64,000 nt of DNA from Bimuria novae-zelandiae CBS 107.79 (GCA_010015655.1 ML976707.1:92575-156574), one strand, 5' to 3'. Positions 1 to 11,019 are shown, numbered from the stretch's first letter. The notes: generated from the sequence alone by a model not told the origin. Made by a program: numbers and translations.

Positions 1-221
1 TCATACTCTTTCATAGCCACCGCAGCTTTCTTCACAGCCTCCACAAGCTTTGCATCACTGCCAGTGTCCAGTTCGGCAGTCAGCGAGGATATGGTGCCGA
101 GTCACTTTCCGTTCGCGGTCTCAAGCTTGTTCATAACTCTTATTATCTGAGGAATGTGGGTTCTTGTGAGTTCTTTGCGCACTTGCACATAGAGTTCGCT
201 TCGGAGACTACGGCCGGACAT
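1..221 (-). pseudogene. 5' part of an unrecognised gene, cut by the window edge, with an in-frame stop
   Basis: A reading frame opens with ATG at 221 and runs leftward off the window. It encodes a charged, helical N-terminus (MSGRSLRSELYVQVRKEL...) and ends at the edge with a lysine/alanine-rich helix. A TGA at 104-102 interrupts it after about 39 codons, but the frame then continues open to position 1 with the same helical character. I do not recognise the family. The stop could mark a pseudogene, a sequencing error or a missed intron (a GTGACT donor-like hexamer overlaps the stop). Confidence 0.35.
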
Positions 222-718
222 GGTTGTAAGTCAGGTTAGCCAGGTAGTAAACGCTAGCTTCCGAGATACTCTTTAGCGATAGAGCGTTATGAACTACAAC
301 GAAGCGGTCAACGGAGGTCATATAATGAGAATGTGTTTGTAGGATAGTAAAAGGCGTATGAAGTGATTGTGGAAGCAATCCAACGTCGAGCTAAAGACTG
401 TTAACCCTCTTCGCTGCTCACGTGGCTCGATTTCATGCGAATGAAAGCAAAATTTCAGCGACAAGATTTGGACAGCACAAAAACTGCTATGAACACCCAA
501 GCATAGACCGGTTGAGTAGAAAAATGACTGAGACGCAGAGCCACGCCTTACAAACGTGAGGCGTGCGACTACATATGGGAAATTAACCTAACTGTAAAAA
601 AACAAAGATATAATTTGGTTATTTGTTTGTATTAAATAGTGACTTTCCATCATGCAAAAGTCATCCCAGCTTTCCATCCACTCTATCCATTCAGTAACGG
701 CCTCTTCATATCAACATC
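222..718. other. Intergenic region, no gene seen
   Basis: About 500 bp between the edge gene fragment and the 3' end of the large membrane-protein gene. Only short, coding-unlike frames occur. It holds the promoter of the leftward edge gene and the 3' flank of the 719-3448 gene. Confidence 0.5.
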
Positions 719-3448
719 TCAATGAGCCATATCATACAAACTCTCAAACACACCAAGCTCGCGCAATTTCTGGCCAGCGAGGAATAGAAGCACCGCAGCT
801 GAAACGTAATCGGCCGGTCCGAGGGTTGATGCCCAGCTGTGAGTACTCACAGCTCCGGTTGTGTAGCACTGCCAGCCGCTGGCACAGCTAGCTGTAGGGA
901 GCCAATACGTCGTATTTGGTCCGAAGAATCGGTCGGTCGGGAAGTTCGGGCTCATGGTGAAATTGGTGACGGATGTCTTCAGAACGAAAATGTCTTTGAT
1001 GGGGACGTTGGGACAGTGCTCGCAGACAGGGCCGGCGGAGAAGAGAAGTACTCCGATAGCGAAGCCGAAGAGTCCGTATTTCATAGACTTATTGTTCTTA
1101 GCAGTAGCGACGTAGTGTTGCGGCTCGGTGGCTTGGGCTGCGCCGCGGGTCTTGATGGACTTGTGCTTCACGTACCGCAGCAGAAGCGCAGAGCCAAGCA
1201 ACATGCAGGACACCACAAGATGGGTCTTTGCAGACATATGATGTTCATGGAATGACGTAGTCACGATATATGCAAGGAATGTATAGTCGAGATATTCTCG
1301 GGCCGTAATGACGCATTTGAGGAAGTGCGAGCATTTACGACGGTTCTCCGCAGGTTCTAGAGGGATCTCAAAAGTTTGACCACCAGTTCCGTTAGTTTGG
1401 TCGGGAATTGTGAAGCTGATGACGGTCGGATCTGCAACAGACTGAGTACGGGTCATATCAGGAGGTTCTGCGAGTGTCAAGCTGGGATCGGGAAAGTCCT
1501 CGTCGGATGCTTCTGCGGTGGCAACGCCGTCGTTTCGGCCAATCTTGGACGCTGCCATGGGAGGTGTACCAGGCGATGCACTGTCAAATGCCAAATTGGT
1601 ATCTCCAGCCTCGGTTGACTCCGAGTGTGTAGCTTCTTTGGGAGGCTCGACTGAATTCACACCTTGGGTGAGCAGGGTAGCGTCACGTAGAACAACTGGA
1701 GAGGCGTGCTGTTCCATCTGCGCAGCCGGGACGACTTCATCTGGCGGTACAGTGGATGCATCTTGGTCGGTGATCCCCAAGTGCTTTTGTAACTCCCGCA
1801 TCTGATCATCCCATGTCACCTCGGGATCTTCGGTGCGCCAATTAATGGAACGGACTAGTGTGATTGCTGCATGGATAATATGGGGCTCTGGGAAACCATT
1901 GCCGTTTGGTGCTGATTCGAACTCCTCAGATTGGGGAGGAGCAGGGCTGATGCTGTCACCGCTTGACTGGATCACAACGTCGTTATCATGGTCGACTGAG
2001 ATTGGAAGATTGGAGATGGAATCGATGGTATCGTCCGAATCGTAACTATCTTGATTCTCACCTGAGACAGTTTCATAATCTTCCGTGGGGCGCTCCTCTT
2101 GAGAAGAATGCTCCACGTCCAAGGTATTGTCGAAGAGAAGATCAGAATCGTGGTTTTTATGAGGTAAGTGGCTAGAAACTGACGTACGAATAGCTCCCAC
2201 AGAGCACTCAAGATTGTCGCTAGCATCTTTCAAGTAGTCGTTATCCTCTGATTGACCGTTCTCAGAGCGATGGTCGAACCCAGAGATCACGTCAGACTCA
2301 AAGAAGGACTCAAAGCTGGCTTCTGATACAAGTTCTGATCGAGAAGAGACAGCCGATATATTGTTGCTAGGAGATAAAAGAGGGTGTTCGGTTCTCAAAT
2401 CAAGCGCGGCGTCTGTTTCAGACAGGGTTAGAGACTCCAAAGATGCGATAGAGTCTGCAGAAGAATTCTGAGCACATGATGTGCCGGTCGGCAACTGTTC
2501 ATCCTCTTGAGAGGTTGAGCCGTCGAGAACTTCCTTATCGCCACAAGACATGCCAGTGTCGGGAATAGGAGACGGTGAAGCTGCAACGAAGTTCCAACGG
2601 ACGGCAAGTTGTGAAACACGTTCGTGGTCGTACTTGAGGAAGTATTGCACGGCACGCTGGTAATCTTCGTAAGTCCCTCCTAAAGGAGGTGTCGGCGGAC
2701 GGTCAAGCTTGGGATCGGTTTTGCCGCGAGCACCGAATAAGGACGCGAGAAATCCTGGCTTGTTGGAGCTCGGAACAAACTCGTTCATATCGTCCGTGGG
2801 ACGGATAGTCTTTGACGTTGGACTGGGAGGGTGAACGGTCTCAAATGAGAATTCGCCTGAATCGTTGTCGTCGGAGACTGGTCGGAGAAACTCCAGCTTC
2901 TTCTCGGTTTCGTCGGCGCCCGTCTTGTACGACTCGGGAGCACGCATCAGCTGCTCGATCGATGCCTCTTGGATTTCCTGCTTGGAAAGGGCAGGGAGAC
3001 CGTTGGTGCGGGAAGCCAGATCTTCGACAATCTCATCTCGGAGCAAAACCCAGCCATCCTCCGCGAAATCAAGCCGTAGTTTCTTTGGCATATTGGCAGA
3101 GGTTGTTTGTGCATTCGCTTGATCCTCTTTAGCAAGCTTCTCTAGATTAAGACGGGTTTCCGTGAAAGGCGCTTTCTTCTTATCCGAGCTATGCTGCTCA
3201 AGTCTTTGGACATCATGTAAGAGCTCCGTTCGCTCTTTCGGATCGAACGTCTTGAGTGCCTGGTCAGAAATAGGGTGAACGGCAGCAATCCCACGGTTGC
3301 TGCACTCGAAGACATAGACACGATAAGAAAAATCGTTCTTCATTTCAGCCAGTGTGGGGTGGGCTTCGGTGGTCAACGGCAGGATGCGCGCCTTTTTGGG
3401 AGTGTTCTGCGCCTTGTCGGCGAGGAGAACAGGAGACATCACTACCAT
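719..3448 (-). CDS. Large disordered protein with C-terminal membrane segments, function unknown
   Basis: An uninterrupted 909-codon frame on the minus strand, by far the longest in this part of the window. Residues 1 to about 700 are acidic, Ser/Pro/Glu-rich and low in complexity, with many SxxE/D clusters, as in intrinsically disordered regions. The last 210 residues change character: hydrophobic stretches near residues 743-760, 791-806 and 880-892 look like membrane helices. Between the second and third lies a Cys-containing loop with NFT and NTT sequons and several Cys and Trp residues, which suggests a luminal or extracellular side. Two ATGs lie at the start (residues 1 and 4) and either could be used. 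I do not recognise the family. A role as a membrane-anchored scaffold or sensor would be guesswork. Confidence 0.75.
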   Translation of the reverse strand: MVVMSPVLLADKAQNTPKKARILPLTTEAHPTLAEMKNDFSYRVYVFECSNRGIAAVHPISDQALKTFDPKERTELLHDVQRLEQHSSDKKKAPFTETRLNLEKLAKEDQANAQTTSANMPKKLRLDFAEDGWVLLRDEIVEDLASRTNGLPALSKQEIQEASIEQLMRAPESYKTGADETEKKLEFLRPVSDDNDSGEFSFETVHPPSPTSKTIRPTDDMNEFVPSSNKPGFLASLFGARGKTDPKLDRPPTPPLGGTYEDYQRAVQYFLKYDHERVSQLAVRWNFVAASPSPIPDTGMSCGDKEVLDGSTSQEDEQLPTGTSCAQNSSADSIASLESLTLSETDAALDLRTEHPLLSPSNNISAVSSRSELVSEASFESFFESDVISGFDHRSENGQSEDNDYLKDASDNLECSVGAIRTSVSSHLPHKNHDSDLLFDNTLDVEHSSQEERPTEDYETVSGENQDSYDSDDTIDSISNLPISVDHDNDVVIQSSGDSISPAPPQSEEFESAPNGNGFPEPHIIHAAITLVRSINWRTEDPEVTWDDQMRELQKHLGITDQDASTVPPDEVVPAAQMEQHASPVVLRDATLLTQGVNSVEPPKEATHSESTEAGDTNLAFDSASPGTPPMAASKIGRNDGVATAEASDEDFPDPSLTLAEPPDMTRTQSVADPTVISFTIPDQTNGTGGQTFEIPLEPAENRRKCSHFLKCVITAREYLDYTFLAYIVTTSFHEHHMSAKTHLVVSCMLLGSALLLRYVKHKSIKTRGAAQATEPQHYVATAKNNKSMKYGLFGFAIGVLLFSAGPVCEHCPNVPIKDIFVLKTSVTNFTMSPNFPTDRFFGPNTTYWLPTASCASGWQCYTTGAVSTHSWASTLGPADYVSAAVLLFLAGQKLRELGVFESLYDMAH

Positions 3449-3876
3449 TTTAGCGAGATCTCCTCTCTGAAAGTCGAGGTGCTCCAGTGAATAACGTCAG
3501 TCTGTGGCTTTTCGAGATATGGGGATGGATTAGTTGTTCGAAGTCGAGGGTTCGCCTCCAAGACACCTAGGCCATGTGAGTTGTGTTTCCGTTGAGCGCG
3601 GGCGGATAATGTGGAGAACATACGCATACGGACTTATGTAGCAACGACCTAAGGCGCGTCAATGACGTGAAAGCTGGTGAGCAGCGGGACGTGCCTGGTC
3701 ATGTGAAGAAGTAATAAGATCAAAGCTCTCGCGTCAATGAAATCACACAGTGAACCTGGCAAGCGTGCATTGTGCACTTTCGATTCTGCAAAACATAATA
3801 ACCTCTACAATGTACTCTTTGGTAAGCCTCTACCCCACCCCATCGCTTACCATAGCTCTTGAAATCTACACCTAAC
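3449..3876. other. Intergenic region
   Basis: About 430 bp upstream of the 909-residue gene and downstream of the DJ-1-like gene. It presumably carries the promoter of the former. No coding sequence, repeat or RNA gene was seen. Confidence 0.5.
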
Positions 3877-4672
3877 TTAGGTAGATGTTTCGTTTATGTT
3901 CACAGCAAATGGGTCGTTGTCGGGGTTGGTAATGCGAACATGCTCGATCAAGTTGGAGATGTACGTGGCATTTTGGAGACTGTACACAGTCTCCGCGAAC
4001 TGCAACATCATATCGAATCCAGAAGTCACTCCAGAGGAGCTCCAAATGGGAGGTTCGGCGGAGTTGTCCTCCACCCAGCGTGCCCTCGGGACCCAAGTTG
4101 TGTTCGGGCCATATGCAGTGATTGTCGCCCATGCTGCCTTGTTCGTGGTCGCTTTCCTGCCGTCCATGATACCAGCCTTGGCCGAAACGCCGGAACCGGT
4201 GCAGATGTTGAGCACGTGCTTGGTCTTAGGTGCCGCCTCTCCGATATAATTCCAAACAGCCGTCATGTTCGGGTTTCGTGCACCGGGACCGCCGGGCACA
4301 ATGAGAACGTCCAGCTCAGGTGCCGTATCGAATGTATGCGTGGGCGTGAATGAAGTCCATACGGACGAGTTCTTCGGGTTCATGGTCAATGGCTGGGTGG
4401 ACACCGGATCGAGTGTCTCAGCGATCAAGGCGACCTCAGTGTTATACAGTAGACCTATGAAGTTCAGAACTTCCAGTGGTGCAGTCACGTCGGTCGTGTC
4501 GAACGCGTGGAACATGACGATGCCATATCTCTTGGGGATTGTACCGTTCAGAGCTGTCCAATGTTAGGCCGCACTGGCTCAGTATCTCACCTCTTTACCT
4601 ACAAGCAGAAGCTTGGCTGGCTAGCAGACTAAATGAAAGGGCACACGTTCCGAATGTCTTGATGAAGCCCAT
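3877..4672 (-). CDS. Secreted DJ-1/PfpI-family protein
   Basis: Two exons on the minus strand, 4672-4603 and 4553-3877, separated by a 49-bp intron (GTAGGT donor, CTAAC branch site, ACAG acceptor); spliced product 248 residues. Exon 1 encodes a typical signal peptide (MGFIKTFGTC, a Leu/Ser/Ala core, then ASQASA) that would be missed without the intron. The body has the DJ-1/PfpI (class I glutamine amidotransferase-like) fold signatures: a KRYGIVMF first strand, LDVLIVPGGPG, and the nucleophile elbow NICTGSG with the candidate Cys near residue 141. It ends with GVTSGFDMMLQFAE, matching the C-terminal helix of the family. Several N-x-S/T sequons fit secretion. The substrate is unknown: relatives include isonitrile hydratases, glyoxalase-III-like enzymes and AraC-type N-domains. 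Confidence 0.85.
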
Positions 4673-5779
4673 TTTTCGAACAACAAGATTTTTTGAAGAA
4701 GTATACTGACTAGAAGAGAATGAATGGAGGATAAGAGGACAGAAGTGAAAGCAGGGCCTTTAAGAATGTATAACTGGCCGTTGGAGTACGGCCACCCCCT
4801 ATACGATGATCCCCGAGCCAAACATTTTTTCGCAATCTCAGGCTGGACCATTAATTTATTTCATCCGAGACGATGTTGGAGCTTGGACGCGTATTGTTTT
4901 CTGTCCGCCAGTGATACTATAGCTATGCATTGCATGTTTCTTGGCAAGGCGTTTCTCCGCGACCGAGAAGAGCGAAGGAAGCATGGCGATGAATAGAGCG
5001 GTGGTGTTGAGAAATTGAAGGGAGGAGTGGGGCCGCGCTTTCCCAAACCCGGTTAGGCTGAGGAAACGGCATTCGCTTCTGCACCACCACTTCACAACGT
5101 GCGCAAACGGCCTCATCAGACCACGCCTGCTCCTTCGAAATGGATGGACTCGGTGAATAACTTAGGTAGTTATGCTACCTCCTCGTTTCCGCGGCTTTAT
5201 TAAGCATACGCGTTATGTTGCAACCGACACATCCTCACCGGATGATCGTTTCACGTAATCAACCTCTTCGCACTCGCGAGCGCGTTCCAGACAGCTACTC
5301 AGCAGGCTCTTTGGTCCCGCATCTTGTAACAGACACATCCCTTCGTACGCGCAAACGTTGGGCCCCCATCCAGACAGGCAGCAACACATAGTAGCCATGG
5401 GAGGCAACACTATGGCTCAAAGCGCAGAGAAAGACCGCATGCATGTTTTTCGCTCTGAACAGTCTGACAAGAGCTTTGAAAGGCTATTTAACCACGACAG
5501 AGGTAAGGTGTTTCGTACCCAACTAGGCGCCACAGAAGGGGAAGTTGACGGTATGAGCTTTGCGCTGATTTATTTCAATCTCGCTCAGCAAAGCGAGCTC
5601 CAGACCGTTACTGGACCACATCAATGCTCAGAAGATGCATAGCAATTCAAATAAAGAATACGTTCAAGCGCGTGTTCATTATCAAATCTAGAGTGGAGGT
5701 GCTATATGCACAGTCAAGCTTATAGTTTTTGTTTCCTACATACATCAACCCAGACACCGACTCATTTACAGAGAGCGGC
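4673..5779. other. Intergenic region
   Basis: About 1.1 kb between the DJ-1-like gene (divergent promoter side) and the 3' end of the GST gene. Short frames near 4724-4996 and 5358-5642 lack any recognisable domain or coding signature. No repeat was recognised. Confidence 0.5.
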
Positions 5780-6478
5780 TTACTTTTTGGGTGCGAACGG
5801 CGGCGGTCCTTGTACACTGATCCCGGCTTCCAAGTCCAGCTCCGGATCACTCTTCTTCATCGCTGTCTGGTAACCTGGCCGTTTCGTGACCCTCTTCAAC
5901 CATGCCAGAATGGCGGTATAACCGGTCAGATCAATGGGCTCGAACTTCCGCATCGTCGTAAGGCACCATACAGACATGATATCAGCAGCTGTGAACTCGG
6001 ATCCGGCCAAATATTCGTTCGATGCTAGGCGTTCGTTCATGTGCTTAAGTGCCCTTTGTACGCGTTCATCGGCGCCTTGGTAGCGTGGGTCTTGCTGGTC
6101 GGACACTAGCATGCGCGCCTGGAACCTCCGAAAGAGTGTTGGCTGCAGGTTTCCGTTCGAGAAGTGAAGCCAGTACAAGTAGTCTGCATAATTCGGATGT
6201 GAGGATGGGATGGCAAGTCTGCTGTCTCCGTATTTGTTGATGATGTAGTCGACAATCGCACCGGACTCGGCGAGCAGAATCGGGTGCTCCGAATCGGAAG
6301 TCGCGTCCTCTAGAAGAGGCGATGCACCTATGGGATGCTTCTCTTTCAGCTCTGGTGGTGAGAAGAATGGATCGCGCTGGTAGAGCTTCAGCTCGTAAGG
6401 GATGCCCAGTTCCTCGAGGAGGAAAGGAATGCGCTCCCCTTGCCCTACTTGGAGGTGATGGACTGTGAGCTTTGCCAT
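5780..6478 (-). CDS. Glutathione S-transferase (fungal soluble GST)
   Basis: A single-exon 232-residue frame. I chose the internal ATG at 6478 because it starts directly with the thioredoxin-fold strand MAKLTVHHL; an upstream in-frame ATG at 6556 would add 26 residues that do not resemble the family. The N-domain (residues 1-85) carries QGERIPFLLEELG, the HPIGASPLLED segment with the cis-Pro, and LLAESGAIVDYI, the glutathione gamma-glutamyl-binding ESGAI motif. The all-helical C-domain carries LAGSEFTAADIM, the conserved N-capping box of GST helix 6. GSTs conjugate glutathione to electrophiles in the cytosol. The overall pattern resembles fungal GstA/Gtt1-like enzymes. The exact substrate cannot be read from the sequence. 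Confidence 0.92.
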   Translation of the reverse strand: MAKLTVHHLQVGQGERIPFLLEELGIPYELKLYQRDPFFSPPELKEKHPIGASPLLEDATSDSEHPILLAESGAIVDYIINKYGDSRLAIPSSHPNYADYLYWLHFSNGNLQPTLFRRFQARMLVSDQQDPRYQGADERVQRALKHMNERLASNEYLAGSEFTAADIMSVWCLTTMRKFEPIDLTGYTAILAWLKRVTKRPGYQTAMKKSDPELDLEAGISVQGPPPFAPKK

Positions 6479-6900
6479 CGTGATATGAAGAAGGGGGAAA
6501 GGACGATCGCTGAAGTCTTGGGTAACAAGCAAGGAGGTTTCCGTTGGTTCTGTCACTTACGATGTCAACGAAAGCTGCCATTATATACTTTTGGCATTAG
6601 CCAATGGGAGGCTTGCATCCGATGTACCGCGGCTTTAAGACGCTAACGCCGAAGCCTTGCCGCAATGCGTGCGCCGTTCGATGACCCGAACTGAAGAGGT
6701 CTTTCGTGTCTGGGGCGAATGAATGAGGATGAGCGGCTCATCGTACGATATGCTGACCAAATGCTGTCGCTGCTATCGTAGTACGTGCGAAAAGACCGAA
6801 TTCACCGAAGGGAAGGCTTGCGGACCTACTGCCCAGCTTCAAACAATCCTTTCATGTCTCAACACCCCAGAAGAGTCTAAGTAGAGGGGACTAACTCTGG
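6479..6900. other. GST promoter region and border of the repeat block
   Basis: Unique-looking, moderate-GC sequence upstream of the GST start. From about 6900 rightward the composition turns AT-rich with abundant TpA, marking the edge of the RIP-degraded repeat block. Confidence 0.5.
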
Positions 6901-7277
6901 AGGGGCTAGGTCTATTCCCGGACACTCTAGAGGTACCTAGTAGCTTTTAGAGTTACTTAGGGCTTAGACTACGAAGTTTTTTTTTAACTAAGTACTCTTA
7001 AGGCCTAGCCTCTAATATAGCTCCCTCCCCTATTTATGTGGTAGGAGAAGAAAAAAAAATTTATTTAAGTTTATTAGGCTTGCAGGGTTCGCTATATTTC
7101 TAATTTTAAACCAAGAATTACTATTTTATAAGGACTATTTCCTCTTATTACTTACTTTAGCGTAATAGTAAGTATATTCCTTTAAGTAATAAGTCGCGCC
7201 TACCCTTTTAGTTATATACCTGTTCGTGCTTTTTATTAGCGTAACTTCTACAGTAAAAGCCTACTTATAGTATCTTA

Positions 7278-7470
7278 TGTAATGGGCTACGCCTAGTTAT
7301 TACCTTAAATCCTTAACCCTTAGTTATGCGAACCCTAGATATATAAGTTCGACGCCTAAAGCTTAACTTTAAACTCTTTATTAAATTTATAAATATTTTT
7401 TTAGCACCTTTAGCTTCTTAAGCACATAGCCTCTTATATTAAATTTAATTACTTTTACCTATTACAGAAT
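7278..7470 (+). repeat. Degenerate LTR-like repeat, left copy (pair with 30486-30690)
   Basis: This stretch aligns by eye with 30486-30690 in the same orientation: both run from a TRTARTRGGCTACG start through GCGAACCCTA-ATATATAAGTT to a shared CTCTTTATTAA block and a CTTATAT segment, then diverge. The left start is TG-like (TGTAATGGGC). The right copy is preceded by a purine run (AAAAGGAAGGAAGG) of the kind found as a polypurine tract before a 3' LTR. The two may be LTRs of the outermost, oldest element, or two independent copies. Confidence 0.45.
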
Positions 7471-7678
7471 AAGTAGATTTTAAATATAATTATAAACTAA
7501 AGCTATAAAGTAGCTTATAAAGTTAAAAAACTTATATAGATAAATACTATAAAGAACGCCTAAACCTATAAGAAGATAAAACCCTCCCTAGTAAGTAATT
7601 AAAAAGAAGTCCTAACAGACACTTAATGCTAGTAAGACTATCTTTACTAAATAAAAAAGTTATAGAAATAAGAATATG

Positions 7679-7937
7679 TGTCTGTACGCAGGGGCGATAC
7701 GGCGAAGGGTATTCTACAAGGCCCAACACGTGATCACGTGGTTGTCTTATGTAATGTCCGTGCGTAGCTCGCCTCCTAAAATATCGCCACCTTCGTTCGT
7801 ACAATAGAGAGATAGAGCAATTACACGAACCAGTTATCCTCCCTATTACTCCGTACGCTGTGCACACCGTACAAACCTTCTACCTTATCGCACTATGCTC
7901 ACCCCATGTACAGCTAGCTGTGAGAGCCCTATCAACA
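7679..7937. repeat. Probable solo LTR (about 259 bp)
   Basis: A less degraded island in AT-rich sequence that begins TGTCTGTACG and ends CTATCAACA, i.e. TG...CA termini. It is flanked by ATATG (7674-7678) and ATATA (7938-7942), a 5-bp duplication with one G-to-A difference compatible with RIP. There is no second copy inside the window, so its family is unknown. Confidence 0.4.
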
Positions 7938-9754
7938 ATATAACTTTTTACTAAAGCTCTATAGTTTAGCGTAAATAATTATACGTAGCAAGCTATTAGC
8001 TAATAAAAAAGTAATAGCTAGGGAAATAAAAAAATAGCCTCCTTGTTTATAACTAAACTTTAGGCATTAAGAGTTTACGCGAATAAAATATAGGAATTTC
8101 TAAGTAAAATTAAAATACTTATTAACCTCTAAGATACCTTTTAGAATTTACTATAAAAAGTAAAAGGACTAACTAAAGAAATAGTAAGAAAGCGCTAAAA
8201 ACCCCTAATAATATAATAATACTCTTAAGAAATAAAAGGTATAAATTAGCTATTAAAAGTAAACTAATAGATAGAGATACTAAAAAGATTAATAATAAAG
8301 CTTATCTTAAACTAAAGAAGAAGCTGCTATCCTTAGATTTTTAATTTAGCCTACTTTAATAGTAAATAATAGTATTACTACTACTTTAAGATGGTAATAT
8401 AATATAAGCTTTTAGAGGATAGGGACTACCTTAGAAATATACCTAAATATATTTTTAGTTAATTAATAAGACGTGCAGCGACAGTGGGAATTACGTATTT
8501 AGACTACTACCTAGAATATACTAAAGCTAACCTTTAGAAGTTACTAGACTATAACTTTTATAATAACCTAGCGAAAGAAATCGCGCGTAACTACTTACTT
8601 ATAATATAATAAAGGAACTAGAAGTTTCGTAACTTTAATCTAAACTTTAATAACTATACTATAGAAGATGAGAAGTATAATTAAGAAATTTTAAAAGAAT
8701 TTATACCTCTAAAGTCTTTATCATAACTTACAGGACTGAATAGTTATAGTAGATATAAATAACAATTAGGACTTATAAGGAGTTTAAAAGAGAGTTAATA
8801 AGGTTAAAAAAATCTTTTTTAAAATAATTTATAACTACTAAAGTTTTCTGCTAAAAGCAGGGTGCTAGATGCGATAGATTAACACTTACTTAAGCTAACC
8901 TTAGAAAGATATCTAGCTAATAAAGCTAAGATAAAAGACACTAAGTAATAGATAGAGCTATAGAATATAGATCTAGTAACACTTAAAAATTAGCTATATA
9001 GATGTCGCGCAAGGTAATAGAAATCTATAAAAAGAATTATTTCTATTTTTATTATAGAAATATAGGATACCACGTAAAGTAGTGTAAGCTTTTACTTATA
9101 ATAGAGCTAGCACAAGTTCGCGCCGCTATACCTACTACTAAGAATTTTTTTAATAAAGAGTTTAATATAGCCTTTATTAATTTAAAAAACTAGATCCTCC
9201 TAGCAACAGTCGCCGCCAGAAAATAAAAGTGAAAAAAGGGTAAAAGATTAGTTTTAATAACTTTTAAAGGCTATAGCGAAACTTAATATTAATAATTGTA
9301 TACTTGCTTACTAATAACTTTATATTTATATTAATATTAATTAGTTTAGATTATATAAATATTAAATTTATATTAAAAATTTTATAATAAAAGCCCACCT
9401 ATAGCGCGAGAACCTACCCTATTTATAAAAAGGTATTAGTATTAGAGGCATGCGACTCTTCGTACGTAAAGTGGTCTAACTAAAAGTAAATATTAATAGC
9501 TATATAAAACTAATATAGTTATATATTTTATTTAATAACGGATTATACGATCTAATTCTTAGCCTAACCTAAATAAAAGAGAATAGGGCTAAACTAGCCC
9601 TAGTAAAGAAATTAATTTAAATTGGACGTTTACGCATCCGTATCTATAACTAAAAAAATAAAAAACTATAAATAAAGCTCTAAGAGATATTAGCTATAGT
9701 CTATATAGCCTTTACTTAGCGTAGTTAACGCCTAGGAAATAGGCCTAAGGTGTT

Positions 9755-9951
9755 TGTAATAGGCTAGAGCCTAGTTAGTGTATTATTCCTTGGTGGAACC
9801 CTTGGTCCTTTTCGACGCGCTAAGATCTAATAGAAGCCTCCCAAACACAGTATTCCTAAGGTATATAAAAGGGAGCAAGAGTGTAAGATAGCGTCTTTAT
9901 TAAATACAATCCTATTACTAGGCATTAGCAACCTTTGCGCAGCCCCTTATA
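9755..9951 (+). repeat. Solo LTR inserted in Gypsy-0, with perfect target-site duplication
   Basis: A 197-bp insertion starting TGTAATAGGC and ending CCCCTTATA (CA end changed to TA). It is flanked on both sides by GTGTT (9750-9754 and 9952-9956). It contains a TATAAAAGGG promoter-like box near 9864 followed by a presumed transcription-start region. It interrupts Gypsy-0 between the protease and RT regions. No internal coding region remains, so LTR-LTR recombination is the likely origin. Confidence 0.65.
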
Positions 9952-11019
9952 GTGTTTTTTATATTAATAAAAGATATATAGAAGGGGGTAACCTGTAAGC
10001 TAAAGGTAAACTTATAAGAGTTATTACTTAAAGCTTTTAAGGACTTATAGCGTATCTTTTATAAGAAATAAGCTAACAAGCTCTCTCCGCACTATAGACC
10101 TCGAGTAGATCTTTTTATCGCTCTTATAAAAAAAGATAATACGACCCTAGAGATCCCCTATAGCCCTCTATTTAATATATCTTATAAAGAGTTACTCGTC
10201 CTTTAGAAAGAGCTTACTAAATACTTAAATAAAAGCTTTATTTAAGTAAGTAAGTCTAGCGCCACTACTTTAGTATTATTTACTAAAAAATCTAGTAAAG
10301 GACTACGCTTTTACGTTAATTATTAAGTCTTAAACGCTATCTTCAAAAGGACTAGTACCTTTTACTATTAAATAGTAAAACTCTTTAGCTCCTTGTAAAG
10401 GCTAAATAGTTTAGTAAACTTAACGTAATTTAAGCCTTTTATAAGCTTTAAATAGTAAAAGACGAGGTATATAAAATAGCGTTTAAGACTGAATTTACTT
10501 TTTATAAGTCGCTAGTAGTTCTTTTTAGCCTAACTAACGCGCTAAGTACGCTTTAGTAGTATATTAATTAGGTACTAAAGGAGCACCTTAATAACCACTA
10601 CTTAGTATATATAGATAACGTTCTTATCTTCTCTAGTAGTAGCTAAAAAGACTACGAATAGAAAGTACGTATTATAATTTAAAAGTTAGGGGCTATAGGA
10701 CCATATTTAGATATTAAGAAATTTAAGTTTATATTAAAAAAACTAAGTACTTTAAATTTATTATAGAAGTTAATAAGGGCATAAGTATAAACCTAAATAA
10801 AGTCTAATTAATTTAAAAATAAAAGCTCCTAATTTTAGTATCGGGAGTCTAGAGCTTTATAGGCTTTATAAACTTTTATTAAAGAATTATATAAGACTTT
10901 TTTTTAGCATAGTAAGCCCCCTTAGAAAGCTTATTAGTAAAAGAGTAGAATTTATCTTGGGATAAGAGTAGTAGTACGTATTTAACTTTCTAAAAATAAT
11001 ATTTTATATAGACTCCGCG

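Noticed and set aside
839..1255. Open frame of 138 codons on the plus strand
   Set aside because: Antisense to the 909-residue gene, with no domain and atypical composition; judged a shadow. The same holds for the other plus-strand frames between 1376 and 3490.
5358..5642. 94-codon plus-strand frame between the DJ-1-like and GST genes
   Set aside because: No recognisable motif, no splice support and no clear promoter context; not enough to call a gene.
7547..7867. 106-codon minus-strand frame in the AT-rich block
   Set aside because: Overlaps the candidate solo LTR and AT-rich repeat; residue composition is that of random AT-rich sequence.
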